Positions 1 through 9,900 of a stretch of DNA of 64,000 nt are shown in pieces. A model generated the notes under the pieces. It searched no databases. It saw nothing but the letters and a program-made list of their open reading frames with translations, and was not told the DNA's origin. Positions within the stretch are counted from its first letter, which is position 1. Every line of letters starts with the position of its first letter. The translations under genes and the position numbers were made by a program. This DNA comes from F1-80-MAGs062 sp046345315 (GTDB lineage: Bacteria; Planctomycetota; Planctomycetia; Planctomycetales; Planctomycetaceae): assembly GCA_046345315.1 (NCBI GenBank), contig JBKDKA010000232.1:1-64000 (forward strand). The letters are read 5' to 3'.

Positions 1-87
1 CGGTTCCAGAACATTCTGGAAAATCGTTGAATGACAAACGAATACAGCTCGCCCCCATCTATCAGGGCGAGCTGCAAGCGATTCAAA

Positions 88-162
88 TCGGGCTGGCGGG
101 ATTTGAACCCACGACCTCTTGACCCCCAGTCAAGCGCGCTAGCCAAACTGCGCTACAGCCCG
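88..162 (-). tRNA. tRNA-Pro(GGG)
   Basis: The minus strand folds into a full cloverleaf: acceptor stem CGGGCTG paired with CAGCCCG, a D arm, anticodon stem CTTGA/TCAAG around the loop CTGGGGG, and T arm GTGGG-TTCAAAT-CCCGC. The anticodon is GGG, reading proline codon CCC. The C1-G72 first pair is characteristic of bacterial tRNA-Pro. The discriminator base is A and no CCA is encoded, so CCA must be added afterwards. Assigned by eye. Confidence 0.95.
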
Positions 163-323
163 TGTGTCCGGGAGTCTAGCACAGGCGAATCGTCATCGCA
201 ATTGCGAGCAGTCTGAGTGGAATAAGAACGGCTGATGAGTGGGAACGACATCAAAAACGTCCTTAGCAGGATTTTCGGGGGCGATACCAATGCCCCCGGA
301 TGTCATGCTGTTTGCAGGTGTAT

Positions 324-362
324 GGGGAACGGGGAACGGAGAACGGAGAACCGAGAACGGGG
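324..362. repeat. Short tandem heptamer repeat
   Basis: About five degenerate 7-nt units of the form GGGAACG / GAGAACG run in tandem between the tRNA and prfB. The stretch is non-coding, lies about 50 bases past the prfB stop codon, and forms no evident hairpin. Unit number may vary between strains. No function is inferred. Confidence 0.7.
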
Positions 363-415
363 ATGCAGATTGCTCCGGCGAGTTGGAAGTAAAACCGGAT
401 CAATTCAATCGCGAA

Positions 416-1547
416 TCAGTTTGCGTCTTCCGGTTCCAGTTGTTCTGTCAGAGTCCAGCGCAGGTACGATTCAAGGAACTTGTCGAGATCACCGTCAAGC
501 ACAGTCTGTGGGTTACCGGCCTTTGTGCCTGTACGAGCATCCTTTACGTACTGATCAGGATGCAGTACATAGTTGCGAACCGTCTGGCCACCGAAACCGA
601 TCTTGGATTTCTGGCCTCGTTTCGCTGCGACTTCGGCGTCCCGCTTGTCAATTTCCTGCTGGTACAGCTTGGCCTGCAGCATCTTGCGAGCTGTCGCTCG
701 GTTCTTGTGCTGGCTTCGCTCATTCTGACACGCAGCCACAACACCCGTGGGGATGTGCGTCAGTCGAACAGCACTGTCCGTCTTGTTGACGTGCTGACCA
801 CCCGCACCGGATGATCGATAGGTGTCTTCCCGGACGTCTTTTTCCCAGTTGATCTCAATGTCGATGTTATCATCGAGTTCGGGAGTGACATCCACCGCGG
901 CGAATGCTGTGTGACGACGTCCGGCGGAATCAAACGGGCTGATACGAATCAGGCGATGGTTACCGGTTTCTCCCTTGAGATACCCGTAGACATACTCCCC
1001 TGAAATCAGGATCGTTGCATTCCGGATGCCGGCTTCTTCGCCCGGTGAGAGATCAATCTCCTCCAGCTTGAACCCGTTTCGCTCCCCCCAGCGAATATAC
1101 ATTCGGAGAAGCATCTGAGCCCAGTCGGCAGAATCCGTACCACCTTCACCCGCCTGGATAGTCACATACGCGGAGCAGCCATCTTCTGGCCCGGAGAGAG
1201 TCGTCTGCAGTTCGACTCGATCAATGTCCTTTTCAAGCTGTTCGGCAGAAATTCGGAGTTCTGTCTCGGACTCACCGGAATCGTCCGCATCGGCAAACTC
1301 CAGTAACACCGACAGATCGTCTGCACCACGAACCAGCTTTTCCAGAGGTCCGACGGTCGTCTTGAGCTTCCGCAGTTCTTCCATCAGCTTCTGCGCAGCC
1401 TGCTGGTCGCCCCAGATTTCTCCGGACGCCATGCGGTCATTGATTTCCTGGATTTTTACTGCTTTGCCAGCGAGGTCAAAGACAGTCTCGCAGGTGAATG
1501 ACTCGATTCAGAATCTCGCTGCACTTGTTTCGAAAATCCGGATCCAT
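416..1547 (-). CDS. prfB: Peptide chain release factor 2 (programmed +1 frameshift)
   Basis: RF2 recognises UGA and UAA stop codons and triggers peptide release on the ribosome. The long frame (from 1477 down) carries the family hallmarks: the codon-recognition motif SPFDSAGRRHTAF and the catalytic GGQ in SSGAGGQHVNKTDSAVR. It would start internally at the ATG at 1432, but a short upstream frame starts at ATG 1547, runs 23 codons and ends CTT-TGA-C at 1481-1475; slipping +1 there joins the frames to give 376 residues, close to the usual RF2 length. A GGAAAGAG-type ribosome site precedes ATG 1547. Its GGQ glutamine is the expected target of the PrmC encoded at 59667. Very confident for the family and the frameshift. 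Confidence 0.96.
1475..1481 (-). promoter_or_regulatory. prfB +1 programmed frameshift site (CTTTGAC)
   Basis: On the minus strand codon 23 (CTT) is followed in frame by TGA and then C, the classical RF2 autoregulatory slip site. Low RF2 makes the ribosome pause at UGA and slip +1 to read GAC. The internal Shine-Dalgarno-like stimulator (AGGGGG-type) that sits a few bases upstream in E. coli is not visible; the bases there read GCGAGACTGT. Confidence 0.93.
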
Positions 1548-1590
1548 GACAACAACTCTTTCCAGGAAGGCTACTAACGACTCGAGCTCA

Positions 1591-1675
1591 TTTCAAAACC
1601 GAGACGGACGCCCCTGCAGTTGGAAACTTTGCAGGAAAAACCGCGTCCGTCGAAAGTCAGTTCCGATTTTGAAAC
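1591..1675. repeat. Dispersed palindromic element, copy A
   Basis: First of five related elements in this window. The ends TTCAAAACCGAGAC and GTTCCGATTTTGAAA are imperfect inverted repeats, enclosing about 55 bases with a secondary stem (CGGACG...CGTCCG). It lies upstream of prfB. The rest of the 355-base gap up to 1902 shows no gene or clear signal. Other copies: 16229, 44793, 52445 and 60585. Confidence 0.75.
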
Positions 1676-1902
1676 CACCCGTAAATGAATCTTTTGAATC
1701 GCTGCGTCCGGTATCCATTGATACCAGCCTGAATGGCACCTCAACGAGACCGCCGATCGATCTTGTAGTGTCAAACACAGCTGAGCGCGTATTTACCGTA
1801 TTGCCGTATTCTTCGCAATCGCTGCGTGGCTGTTTCGCGTGTTCCGGTAACGACAATCCCAACCGTCCCGAAAACACCGACAGAATGAGCACCTGAAGGG
1901 GT

Positions 1903-2826
1903 TCACAGTTTCTGACGTCGTGGTGCTCCCGTCGCGTCAGTTGACACTGGTGTTGATGCGGCAGAAGTCACCGATGCTCCAGCCTGAAGCTGCTGAATAT
2001 GATTTCTCGCAGCGAGATAGAACTGTGGCACGGCTTTCTCGAGCGACGGCAGCAGTCGACGTGGTGTGGTGGATTTTTCGAGATCTCCGATGTACTGAAG
2101 CAGCACGTTCTTTGCTTCGGGATCAGACTGAAGCATGAAATGAACCCAGGCCCACGATTCTGCGTAATCCCGCTGAGTCATTTTTCGGAAGTCATTCACA
2201 ACTTCCAGACGAAACAGATTGGGACTCCAGCCATCATCAGCTGCACTTTCCAGTTCGCGAAGATGTTCCATGTGAGGTCGTCCGGGAGCATCACCGCTCA
2301 CTTCAAAATACTCCGCGAGACCTTCATCCAGCCAGAGCGGCACGTTATTCAGGCATGAATGCAGGACTCCGTGAGTGAACTCGTGACGAAGATCCTCCTG
2401 CATTTTCGGACTACGGAACGAGTAAACAGCAAGCTCATGCGATGTTCCGACAAAGTAGGCACGCCTCGGCGGCAGACCGTTCCAAGTCGACTGCATGTAA
2501 TACCGATAGTTCATTTCATCGCCGAAGAGATACAGGACGACGGGGTCTCGCTGAACCGGCAGGTTCAGTTCCGAACGAATCTGCTGCTGCAGCATTTCGA
2601 GTTCGCGAATCATCGGATCGTCAGATTTCATCTCGACATCTGATTTGATCACGAAATGTTCGGTGCGAACAGATTCTCGCGACGGACGCTCCGCAGAATA
2701 CGTTGTCTTCTTTGTCGTCATGCAACCGGAAATCCCGGGGATAACGAGCAGGGCAAGAATCAATCCCGGAAACCATACCGGCTGTATCCAGCGGCAGTGA
2801 GACGGTACGACTCCACCCGACGGCAT
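1903..2826 (-). CDS. Lipoprotein with HExxH zinc-peptidase motif (DUF1570-like)
   Basis: A predicted exported lipoprotein. The start at 2826 gives a hydrophobic stretch (LILALLVIPG) ending in the lipobox ISGC, about residue 35. The body holds HEFTH (H148, E149, H152), followed about 20 residues later by WLDEGLAEYFE, the pattern of gluzincin-like metallopeptidases; this matches planctomycete DUF1570-type proteins. The product is about 307 residues. An alternative ATG at 2886 would add 20 residues; the frame stays open to 3285, but that part is mostly repeat DNA and is probably not coding. No clear ribosome site marks either start. It is divergent from the pseudokinase gene at 3288. Substrate unknown. 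Confidence 0.72.
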   Translation of the reverse strand: MPSGGVVPSHCRWIQPVWFPGLILALLVIPGISGCMTTKKTTYSAERPSRESVRTEHFVIKSDVEMKSDDPMIRELEMLQQQIRSELNLPVQRDPVVLYLFGDEMNYRYYMQSTWNGLPPRRAYFVGTSHELAVYSFRSPKMQEDLRHEFTHGVLHSCLNNVPLWLDEGLAEYFEVSGDAPGRPHMEHLRELESAADDGWSPNLFRLEVVNDFRKMTQRDYAESWAWVHFMLQSDPEAKNVLLQYIGDLEKSTTPRRLLPSLEKAVPQFYLAARNHIQQLQAGASVTSAASTPVSTDATGAPRRQKL

Positions 2827-3147
2827 CGTCCGGAGAGGATGCTGCGTTCTGGTTTCTTCCGGGATATCGAGCTGGCGAGTGATCATGCTGTCGCAGATCG
2901 AAGTTTCTGGGCGGGGCGGTAACGGGCTTCCGCGGGATTCGTAGTTACGGGGTGCGGATGGTCCCTTATTCGAAGCTTCCTGACAAGACGGGTCGCGGGC
3001 CGGAGTGACGTCTTGTGGTAAATCGCAGAATCTCGGATACTTGCCGAATTGTGGAGAATCATCGGGATTCCGGCAGGAATCGCCGAAATCCGAGGTCACC
3101 ACTGTATACCCTGGTGCTTTGTCAGGACGTAAAGCAGGGGTTCCTGT

Positions 3148-3210
3148 GTCATTCCCGCGCAGGCGGGAATCCACAATGGGGTACTGGATTCCCGCCTGCG
3201 CGGGAATGAC
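3148..3210. repeat. Perfect 26-bp inverted repeat
   Basis: The arms at 3148-3173 and 3185-3210 are exact reverse complements (core ATTCCCGCGCAGGCGGGAAT, itself partly palindromic) around an 11-base loop. It lies in the roughly 400-base region between the two divergent genes. Similar CATTCCCGCGCAGGCGGGAA units are known as dispersed palindromes in many proteobacteria. It could act as a bidirectional terminator or a mobile palindrome; apart from this the gap 2827-3287 holds nothing recognised. Confidence 0.9.
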
Positions 3211-3287
3211 GACCCCGAAATCAAGGTGTGACAAAGCCTGGTTATTCCTTAAAGTCTCTGATCGTCGCCGTCTGAACGGATGCATGG

Positions 3288-6077
3288 ATGCGTTCTCCTT
3301 CAGAAAATCTTCTGACTCGTCTGCAGTCGCTGAAGCTCTGCAGTGCGGCTCAGATTGTTGCCTGCGAGCGTTATGTCAGGCGGCTCTGTCAGGATCTTCC
3401 GGATTTTGATTCTGTCTGGCTGGATGCATTGGTTCAGCAGGATGTCCTGAGTCCATGGCAGTCAGAGATGCTGCAGACGGACAATCATTCGGACATCCTT
3501 GTCGGGCGTTTTCAGAGACGTTTTTCTCTGGGTGCTGACACAACGGAGGGGGTCGATCTGCAGACCGGGAATTCCGTTGTGCTGCAGCTTGTTCGGTCGG
3601 AACCCATCGTCGCAGCCCACCGGAATTCTGAAAGCTCGCGAAGTTCCGCTGGGCCATCTGGCAACGCGCCGTTGAACTTTCGTGAACAGTTGCATCAGCT
3701 CCGCGCCACACGTGCTCGAATTCCGGACTCCCTGAATCTTCCCATCGAACTTCTTGATCTCTCGGATTCGTCCGGGACGGAAGACGCTCGGAATTCTGCG
3801 GACCGCCGTGAATCAGTCAACGATCGAGCATTTCGCCGGGTCGTCGTCAGCCGGTATGTTTCCGGATGGACGCTGGAGGATCTGCTCGTCCGCGGCGGTC
3901 GCCTTCCATGGGCTGCGGTCGCTGAGATCGGTCGTGAACTGCTGACGGCAATGTCGTGGCTGGAATCGCAGAATCAGATGCACGGAGAGATCGTCCTGAG
4001 GAACGTGCGACTCACATCCGGCGGTCAGGTTGTGCTCGTTGCCCCGTTCATTCGAAAAACATTCAGCCCCGCAGTGGCACTGTCGGAACGACTAACGCTC
4101 CGTCACTGTGAGGGGATTGCGCCGGAACAGGTGGGAACGGGACGAGCCGGTGATATTCGCAGCGACATCTATGCGCTCGGTTGTCTGCTCTGGCAACTGC
4201 TGACTGCTCGCCCCGTCGTCCTGACGGCAGATCCGGTTTCGCGACTGATGAAGATTCGGGAACATGATATCCCCGATGTCAGGCAGCTGGTTCCTGACTG
4301 TCCGGAATGGATGGCGAGACTGCTCATCGCGATGACACGCAGGACACCTGAGCTGCGACCGGCGGATGTTCGGGAACTCGCAGCACAATGGCATGCGAAA
4401 TCCGGCCGCAGCTTCTCGGCGTGTTCTCAGATTGTTCGGAAGATCTCTGAGAATCGCCGCGTGAACCGCCGGCGTCTGATGCCGGGAACTCCTCGTCAAT
4501 TGTCACACCATGATTCACGCCGCCGCGCGATTCGCTCGGCCGTTGTCCGACTCGCCGGGCTCTCAGGAATCGCTGTCATCCTGATGGCCGCTATGATCAG
4601 TCTTGACCTGTTGCCGGCTCCGCTTCAGCTGTCACTGGATCGCTGGTCGCTGAATCGCCACAGTCGATCGACGACTGCGACAGACGAGGATTCACGCCGT
4701 CGGCTGCTGCCTTCCAACGAAGAACTGGAAGCAGAGATTGTTCGAAAGACTGTCGGCAAGCCAGAAAGCGATTCCGGCGGTCAGGTTGATCCGCTCAATG
4801 AATTCAGTGCCATCCATCCAATACAGTCAGTGGCAGGTCTTCCTCTGCCGGCTCCGGATGCCACAGGACGCATTCAGCTTTCATCCGGCGAGCAGTACTT
4901 TGCCTCTGACTGCACCGCCGCAGATTCTCTCATCATTGATGTGATCACAACAGAGGGCGAGCCGGCGAGCCTTTCCGGAACGGCTCCGGAAGCATCAATT
5001 ACACCGCCACCACCTGCATTGATCATCGTCCCGGAAGGGAGCGTCTGGAAGCTGACTGGTGTCGATGTCACGCTCAGTAACCTGCTGATTCTGAGTTCCG
5101 AGACTGCTGCAGCCGAAGGAGCCGTGGTCAACAATGGCAACGACGGTGTAAAAGCAGACGGGGCGAATGCTGCCGGCAGAGCGACACGACCGGCGCTGAA
5201 TCGGCGTAATGAAGCCGTCGTCTCCGTGCGGTCCCGGACACTGACGGTTGAATCGAGCATGGTTCGAAGTTCCGTACGAACACCGTCACCCTGCGTTTCC
5301 TGGATCCCAGTCAACGATGAAAACATCTCGGTGTCTTCGGATGCAGCGGAGAACGTGCCACCGAAATCCATTCAGTTTCGAAATAGTATTCTTGCCGGTG
5401 GTGGTGCAGGGATCCGAGTCGAGGGTACTCCTGATGAGTTTCGCTTTGATAATGTGCTTCTGGCTTGCGGAGCCACTGGAATTCGGTGGGACCTGACGGA
5501 CGCCGGAGACCATTCAATCGGACTGCAGATTCATCGAGTCACACAGCGAACAGGTCAGAGCCTTCTGGACGTGGTCGTGAAGAATCAGCGAGCGGAGAAG
5601 ATCAGTCTGCTTATCGCCGGCGGTGAAACGGTCGTGACTCCGGCGTTGTCGCTGGTTCGTATCACGGCACCCGCTCAATGGAGCAAATCCGGTTTTCAAA
5701 CGGAATTCCGACTTCCGGAAACGGGTAACGGTGTCATCGTGCCTCCGGATGTTCCCTCGGTTGTCTACTACGACGCCGGCCTGCGAGTTTATGAATCACT
5801 GCCCGAATCGCAGATCATTCCGGAATCTCTTCTGATCGCTGCTCCGGTATTTGCTGATACCCCGACTTCCGAATCGCAGGAGGTGTCTCTCATTTCCGAT
5901 ACGACATCGCTCCGGGACTTTGTTCATGGCAGCAGGCTCGCAGACTACGAAGGACCAAAGCTTAACGCGATCATGCCGGGGATCAGTCATGATCAGTTGC
6001 CGGCATCAACGGAAAATCATCCCACAGAATTGATCGGGAATCATGAGGCTGCAGATGGTGACGCGGATCTGCGGTAA
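3288..6077 (+). CDS. Membrane-anchored pseudokinase with beta-helix-like exterior
   Basis: A 929-residue protein. Residues about 185-375 resemble a Ser/Thr protein kinase: SRYVSGWTLEDLL, GRELLTAMSWLESQNQMHGE, the APE motif (A278-P279-E280, IAPEQV) and the SDIYALGCLLWQLLT helix. Key catalytic residues are lost: HRD is replaced by HGE (232-234), and no DFG is visible where LVAPFI stands, so phosphotransfer is unlikely. A single hydrophobic segment (about 418-446, GLSGIAVILMAAMISL) suggests one membrane pass. The outer half (about 540-800) has repeating short strands such as IQFRNSILAGGGAGIRVEG, typical of right-handed beta-helix folds. Inference: a scaffold or sensor at the membrane. No operon partner. 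Confidence 0.7.
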   Translation: MRSPSENLLTRLQSLKLCSAAQIVACERYVRRLCQDLPDFDSVWLDALVQQDVLSPWQSEMLQTDNHSDILVGRFQRRFSLGADTTEGVDLQTGNSVVLQLVRSEPIVAAHRNSESSRSSAGPSGNAPLNFREQLHQLRATRARIPDSLNLPIELLDLSDSSGTEDARNSADRRESVNDRAFRRVVVSRYVSGWTLEDLLVRGGRLPWAAVAEIGRELLTAMSWLESQNQMHGEIVLRNVRLTSGGQVVLVAPFIRKTFSPAVALSERLTLRHCEGIAPEQVGTGRAGDIRSDIYALGCLLWQLLTARPVVLTADPVSRLMKIREHDIPDVRQLVPDCPEWMARLLIAMTRRTPELRPADVRELAAQWHAKSGRSFSACSQIVRKISENRRVNRRRLMPGTPRQLSHHDSRRRAIRSAVVRLAGLSGIAVILMAAMISLDLLPAPLQLSLDRWSLNRHSRSTTATDEDSRRRLLPSNEELEAEIVRKTVGKPESDSGGQVDPLNEFSAIHPIQSVAGLPLPAPDATGRIQLSSGEQYFASDCTAADSLIIDVITTEGEPASLSGTAPEASITPPPPALIIVPEGSVWKLTGVDVTLSNLLILSSETAAAEGAVVNNGNDGVKADGANAAGRATRPALNRRNEAVVSVRSRTLTVESSMVRSSVRTPSPCVSWIPVNDENISVSSDAAENVPPKSIQFRNSILAGGGAGIRVEGTPDEFRFDNVLLACGATGIRWDLTDAGDHSIGLQIHRVTQRTGQSLLDVVVKNQRAEKISLLIAGGETVVTPALSLVRITAPAQWSKSGFQTEFRLPETGNGVIVPPDVPSVVYYDAGLRVYESLPESQIIPESLLIAAPVFADTPTSESQEVSLISDTTSLRDFVHGSRLADYEGPKLNAIMPGISHDQLPASTENHPTELIGNHEAADGDADLR

Positions 6078-6160
6078 CGCGCCGTCACCAGACATCATCA
6101 GCAATCCTGATGCTCTGAGAATGCAGGCCAGCACAACCTGAACCCGTACGATCGGGATCA

Positions 6161-6441
6161 GCCAACCTGGTGCTTTGCTGCAGGCCGGGCTATTGGAACG
6201 ATTGGTTCGTTGGGCCGGAAGGAATTCGCCCGGAAAACAGCAGGGGCGGAATGCGGCAATGCGAATGTTCGTCATCATCCGGCTGCCTGATTGATTTGAG
6301 CTATCCGTATCATTCGTGGTTGTCAATTTTGAACCACGGATAGCACGAATGACACGAATCGCGGCATTGGCAACCTGGCCCTTCGCTTCGCTGCAGGCCG
6401 GGCTATGGGAACGATTGGTTCGTCGGGCCGGAGGGCATTCG
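6161..6441. repeat. Two ~70-bp direct repeats with a palindrome between
   Basis: Segments 6161-6228 and 6369-6441 share near-identical sequence, including GCAGGCCGGGCTAT and GGAACGATTGGTTCGT. Between them (6309-6365) is an inverted repeat of the CGTGGTT...AACCACG kind that recurs at 11990 and 24655. All lie in the 846-base gap between the pseudokinase and PSD1 genes. The rest of the gap (6442-6923) shows no gene; its open frames look random. Confidence 0.7.
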
Positions 6442-6923
6442 CAGGGTGAACCTGCAGAGCGGCAGCACCCCCATGAAAGCGCCAGTGATGCTCCGCTTCG
6501 TGCTCAGTGACACTTCGAGTTCGGTGACGCAATCGCCGGACTCAGTGCGTTCTAACCTGCTGAGTTCACTCTCATCGGGATCCTCCCGTCAGATCACTGC
6601 GCATCTCATTTCGCGGAGAACCACTTGTTTCGTTCGACCAGTCTTCTCCAGGGTTGTGCTGCAAGTGTGGTCAAACTTATTGTCGGAACTGATGGTCTCA
6701 AAGGTGTTATTGGAATAGTGCGATTTTTTGAATGTGTCGCATTTCATCAGGGGATTGTTTGGGTACGGCTGCGCTGTGTGCGCCCCTCGTTTTTCCAGTA
6801 AATCCGAAGCCGCCACCAGGGACGGTGAACATCTCTATAGCCAGAAAATAATGTGGTGACAAAGGTGTACTGCAGTTGTATCATCCTGAGTGGAATTCCG
6901 ATGGCCATTGTTGTTGAGCGATC

Positions 6924-9900
6924 ATGATTTTAAGCTTTCATTGCAGTACAGTCTTCTTGCGCACAGTCGCTCGAACCGCATGGCTTTTGTGCGGTTTTTT
7001 CCTCGTTGCAGCTGAATCGACCGGAAGTGAAACGGGCGAAGAAGTCCGAGACTCCGTGCCTGCAGAGTCAGTGTTCGAAAACGATGTCCTGCCGATTCTT
7101 CAGGCGAAGTGCGTGATCTGTCACGGTGATGAGGTTCAGAAGGCCGAGCTGGATCTGAGGACGCAGGCAGGTGTCAGCAAAGGCAGTTCATCCGGGCCGA
7201 TAGTGGTTGCCGGCAAGCCCGAAGAGAGCATGCTGCTGGAGGTTGTGGAGGACAGCATCATGCCTCCACCGGACGAGGGGACTCCGCTCACAGCTTCGGA
7301 AGTCGAAACAATCAAGCACTGGATTGCGTTGGGCGCTCATTATCGTGAATCAGTTTCGGTGACAGAACCGGCAGTGACTGAGCATGACGTTTCCCAGATC
7401 ATGATGCTGCGTTGTACTGTGTGCCACAACGGCAGGCTTCAGGAAGGCGAACTGGATCTTCGATCCCGAGCTGCGATGTTGAAGGGAGGCAAATCGGGGC
7501 CGGCAATTAATCTGGAGAAGCCGGCCGAGAGCCTGTTGCTGAAAAAGATTCACGCCGGTGAAATGCCTCCTTTGCGGAGACTGGCCAGTGCGTCGGTCAA
7601 AGTCATTGAAAAGAAAGAAGTCGAAACAGTCACGAAATGGATTGAAGCAGGTGCGCCGTCAGCCCTCCCGGATTCGGAGACTGAAGTCAGTGATGGTGAG
7701 TCGGAGATTACTGCTGAGGATCGAAAATTCTGGGCATTTCAGCCTCCTCAGCAGCAGAAGGTGCCCGATGTCAGATCAGCCGATCGAGTTCGAAATCCGG
7801 TGGATTCGTTCATCCTCGAGAAGCTCGAAACCGCAGGGCTCACACTGTCGCCCGAGGCGGATCGCAGAACTCTGATCCGGAGGGCATCGTTCGATCTGAC
7901 TGGCCTCCCGCCCACTCCGGAAGATGTGGAAGCGTTTGTGAACGACAGCGATGCGAACGCCTACGAGAAACTGATCGAGCGACTGCTGGGGTCGTCGCAT
8001 TATGGTGAACGGTGGGGGCGATTCTGGCTGGATCTGGCAGGATATTCGGATTCCGATGGCGTCAATCAGGACGATCCGGTTCGTCCCTATGCGTATCGAT
8101 ATCGCGATTATGTGATCCGATCTCTGAATGCAGATAAGCCTTACAATCGATTTCTGCTGGAACAGATTGCCGGCGATGAGCTGGCCGATTACGAGCAGGC
8201 AACCGAGTTTTCGGAGGAGCTCTATGACAACCTTGTGGCGACGGGATTCCTGCGAATGGGCCCCGACGGGACTTACAATGGTTTGACAAATTTTGTGCCT
8301 GATCGCCTGGATGTCATTGCTGCGGAGATCGAAATCCTGACGTCGTCAGTCATGGGGTTAACACTGAAATGTGCACGGTGTCATTCCCATAAATTCGATC
8401 CTGTCTCTCATCGTGACTACTACAGTCTGGCTGCCATCTTCAAGGGAGCCTATGACGAAAATGACTGGTTGCGTCCTTCCAAGCCCGGGAACGAGTTCCC
8501 GCTGCGTGGGCTCAAGTATATGCGGCCCGGCGAAAAAGAACTTTGGGAGGCAGAGCAAAAACAGTTGAAGGACGAACTTGAAACCGTCCAGAACCAGTTT
8601 GAAGCTCGACGTCGCGAGGTCGTCACTGCTCAGCTTGAGCAGACTCTTTCGCAGCTACCGCTGGTCCTTCAGGCTGATGTTCGTGCAGCTGCTCTGGTAG
8701 CAGCGGAAAAGCGGACGGAAGTCCAGAAATACCTGATTTCGAAGTTTGAAACGATGCTTCAGATCGACATGGATCAGCTCAGGAAAAAAGATGAAAACTT
8801 TGACTTGCTGGTGCGGTCGAATTTCAAGAAATTCAAGGACCTGAAGGAACGGCAGAATCCGAGTGAGCCGTATATTCAGGGGCTTTGGGATCGTGGCGAA
8901 CCGACACGGACGTATATTCTCCGGCGAGGAAATTACCTGACACCCGGGAAAGAAGTGCAGCCGGACGTACCGACAGTACTGAAGAATGCGAACAATCAAT
9001 TCGAAGTTGAGCCTCCGTGGCCAGGTGCCGGAAAAACGGGGCGCCGCCTGGCGTTTGCTCGCTGGCTCGTGAATCCGGAGAATCCATTGACCGCGCGGGT
9101 GATGGTCAATCGAATCTGGAAACACCACTTTGCGAACGGTATCGTCAAAAGTCTCGACAATTTCGGAAAAGCAGGGCAACGGCCAACTCATCCAGAACTG
9201 CTGGACTGGCTGGCAGTGCGATTCATTCAGGACGGGTGGAGCATCAAATCCATTCATCGTCTGGTGATGACGTCCAGCACTTATCGCCAGTCTTCTCTCG
9301 TGAACGCGGATCACCTGAGACTCGACATCGACAATCGACTGCTATCCAGGTCTCCGCTGCGTCGCCTGGAAGCTGAGGCTCTGCGAGACTCTTTGTTGTT
9401 TGTTTCCGGAAAACTGGATCTCACAGCGTTCGGCCCGGGAGAAACTGTCGACAGTCGCGAAGATGGTCTGGTCAGCTCTGTCGGGACGGAGAAGGGCTGG
9501 CGGAGAAGCATCTACGTGCTGCAGCGTCGCTCAATGGCGTCGAGTCTTCTCGAGGACTTTGATCTTCCGCAGATGGCGCCCAATTGTGTTGAACGAACTG
9601 TGGCGACCGTAGCGCCTCAGGCCCTGCACCTGATGAATAACAGAACCGTCTACATCTGGGCGACGGCCATGGCAGATCGTATCCTGCAGGAAGTCGGCCC
9701 GGATCGTGACCGGTTGATCCTGCGTGCTTACGAGGTGGCATTGGGACGTCGGCCGGATGCTTCCGAACTGGAAGTGACGGTGGCTTCTTTCCAGGAAATG
9801 CAGGAGAAATGGCGGGCATCGCTTCAACAAACGAAAACACAGACTGCAGAAATCGGCAATGGATCGTTACCGGCAGAAACCGGTGTTTCGTCTGATGAAC

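Noticed and set aside
324..362. Possible CRISPR-like or regulatory repeat near the tRNA
   Set aside because: Units are only 7 bases without spacers; simple tandem repeat.
2887..3285. N-terminal extension of the zinc-peptidase lipoprotein frame to 3285
   Set aside because: The extension is translated repeat DNA (the 26-bp inverted repeat) and would place the lipoprotein signal over 150 residues inside the protein.
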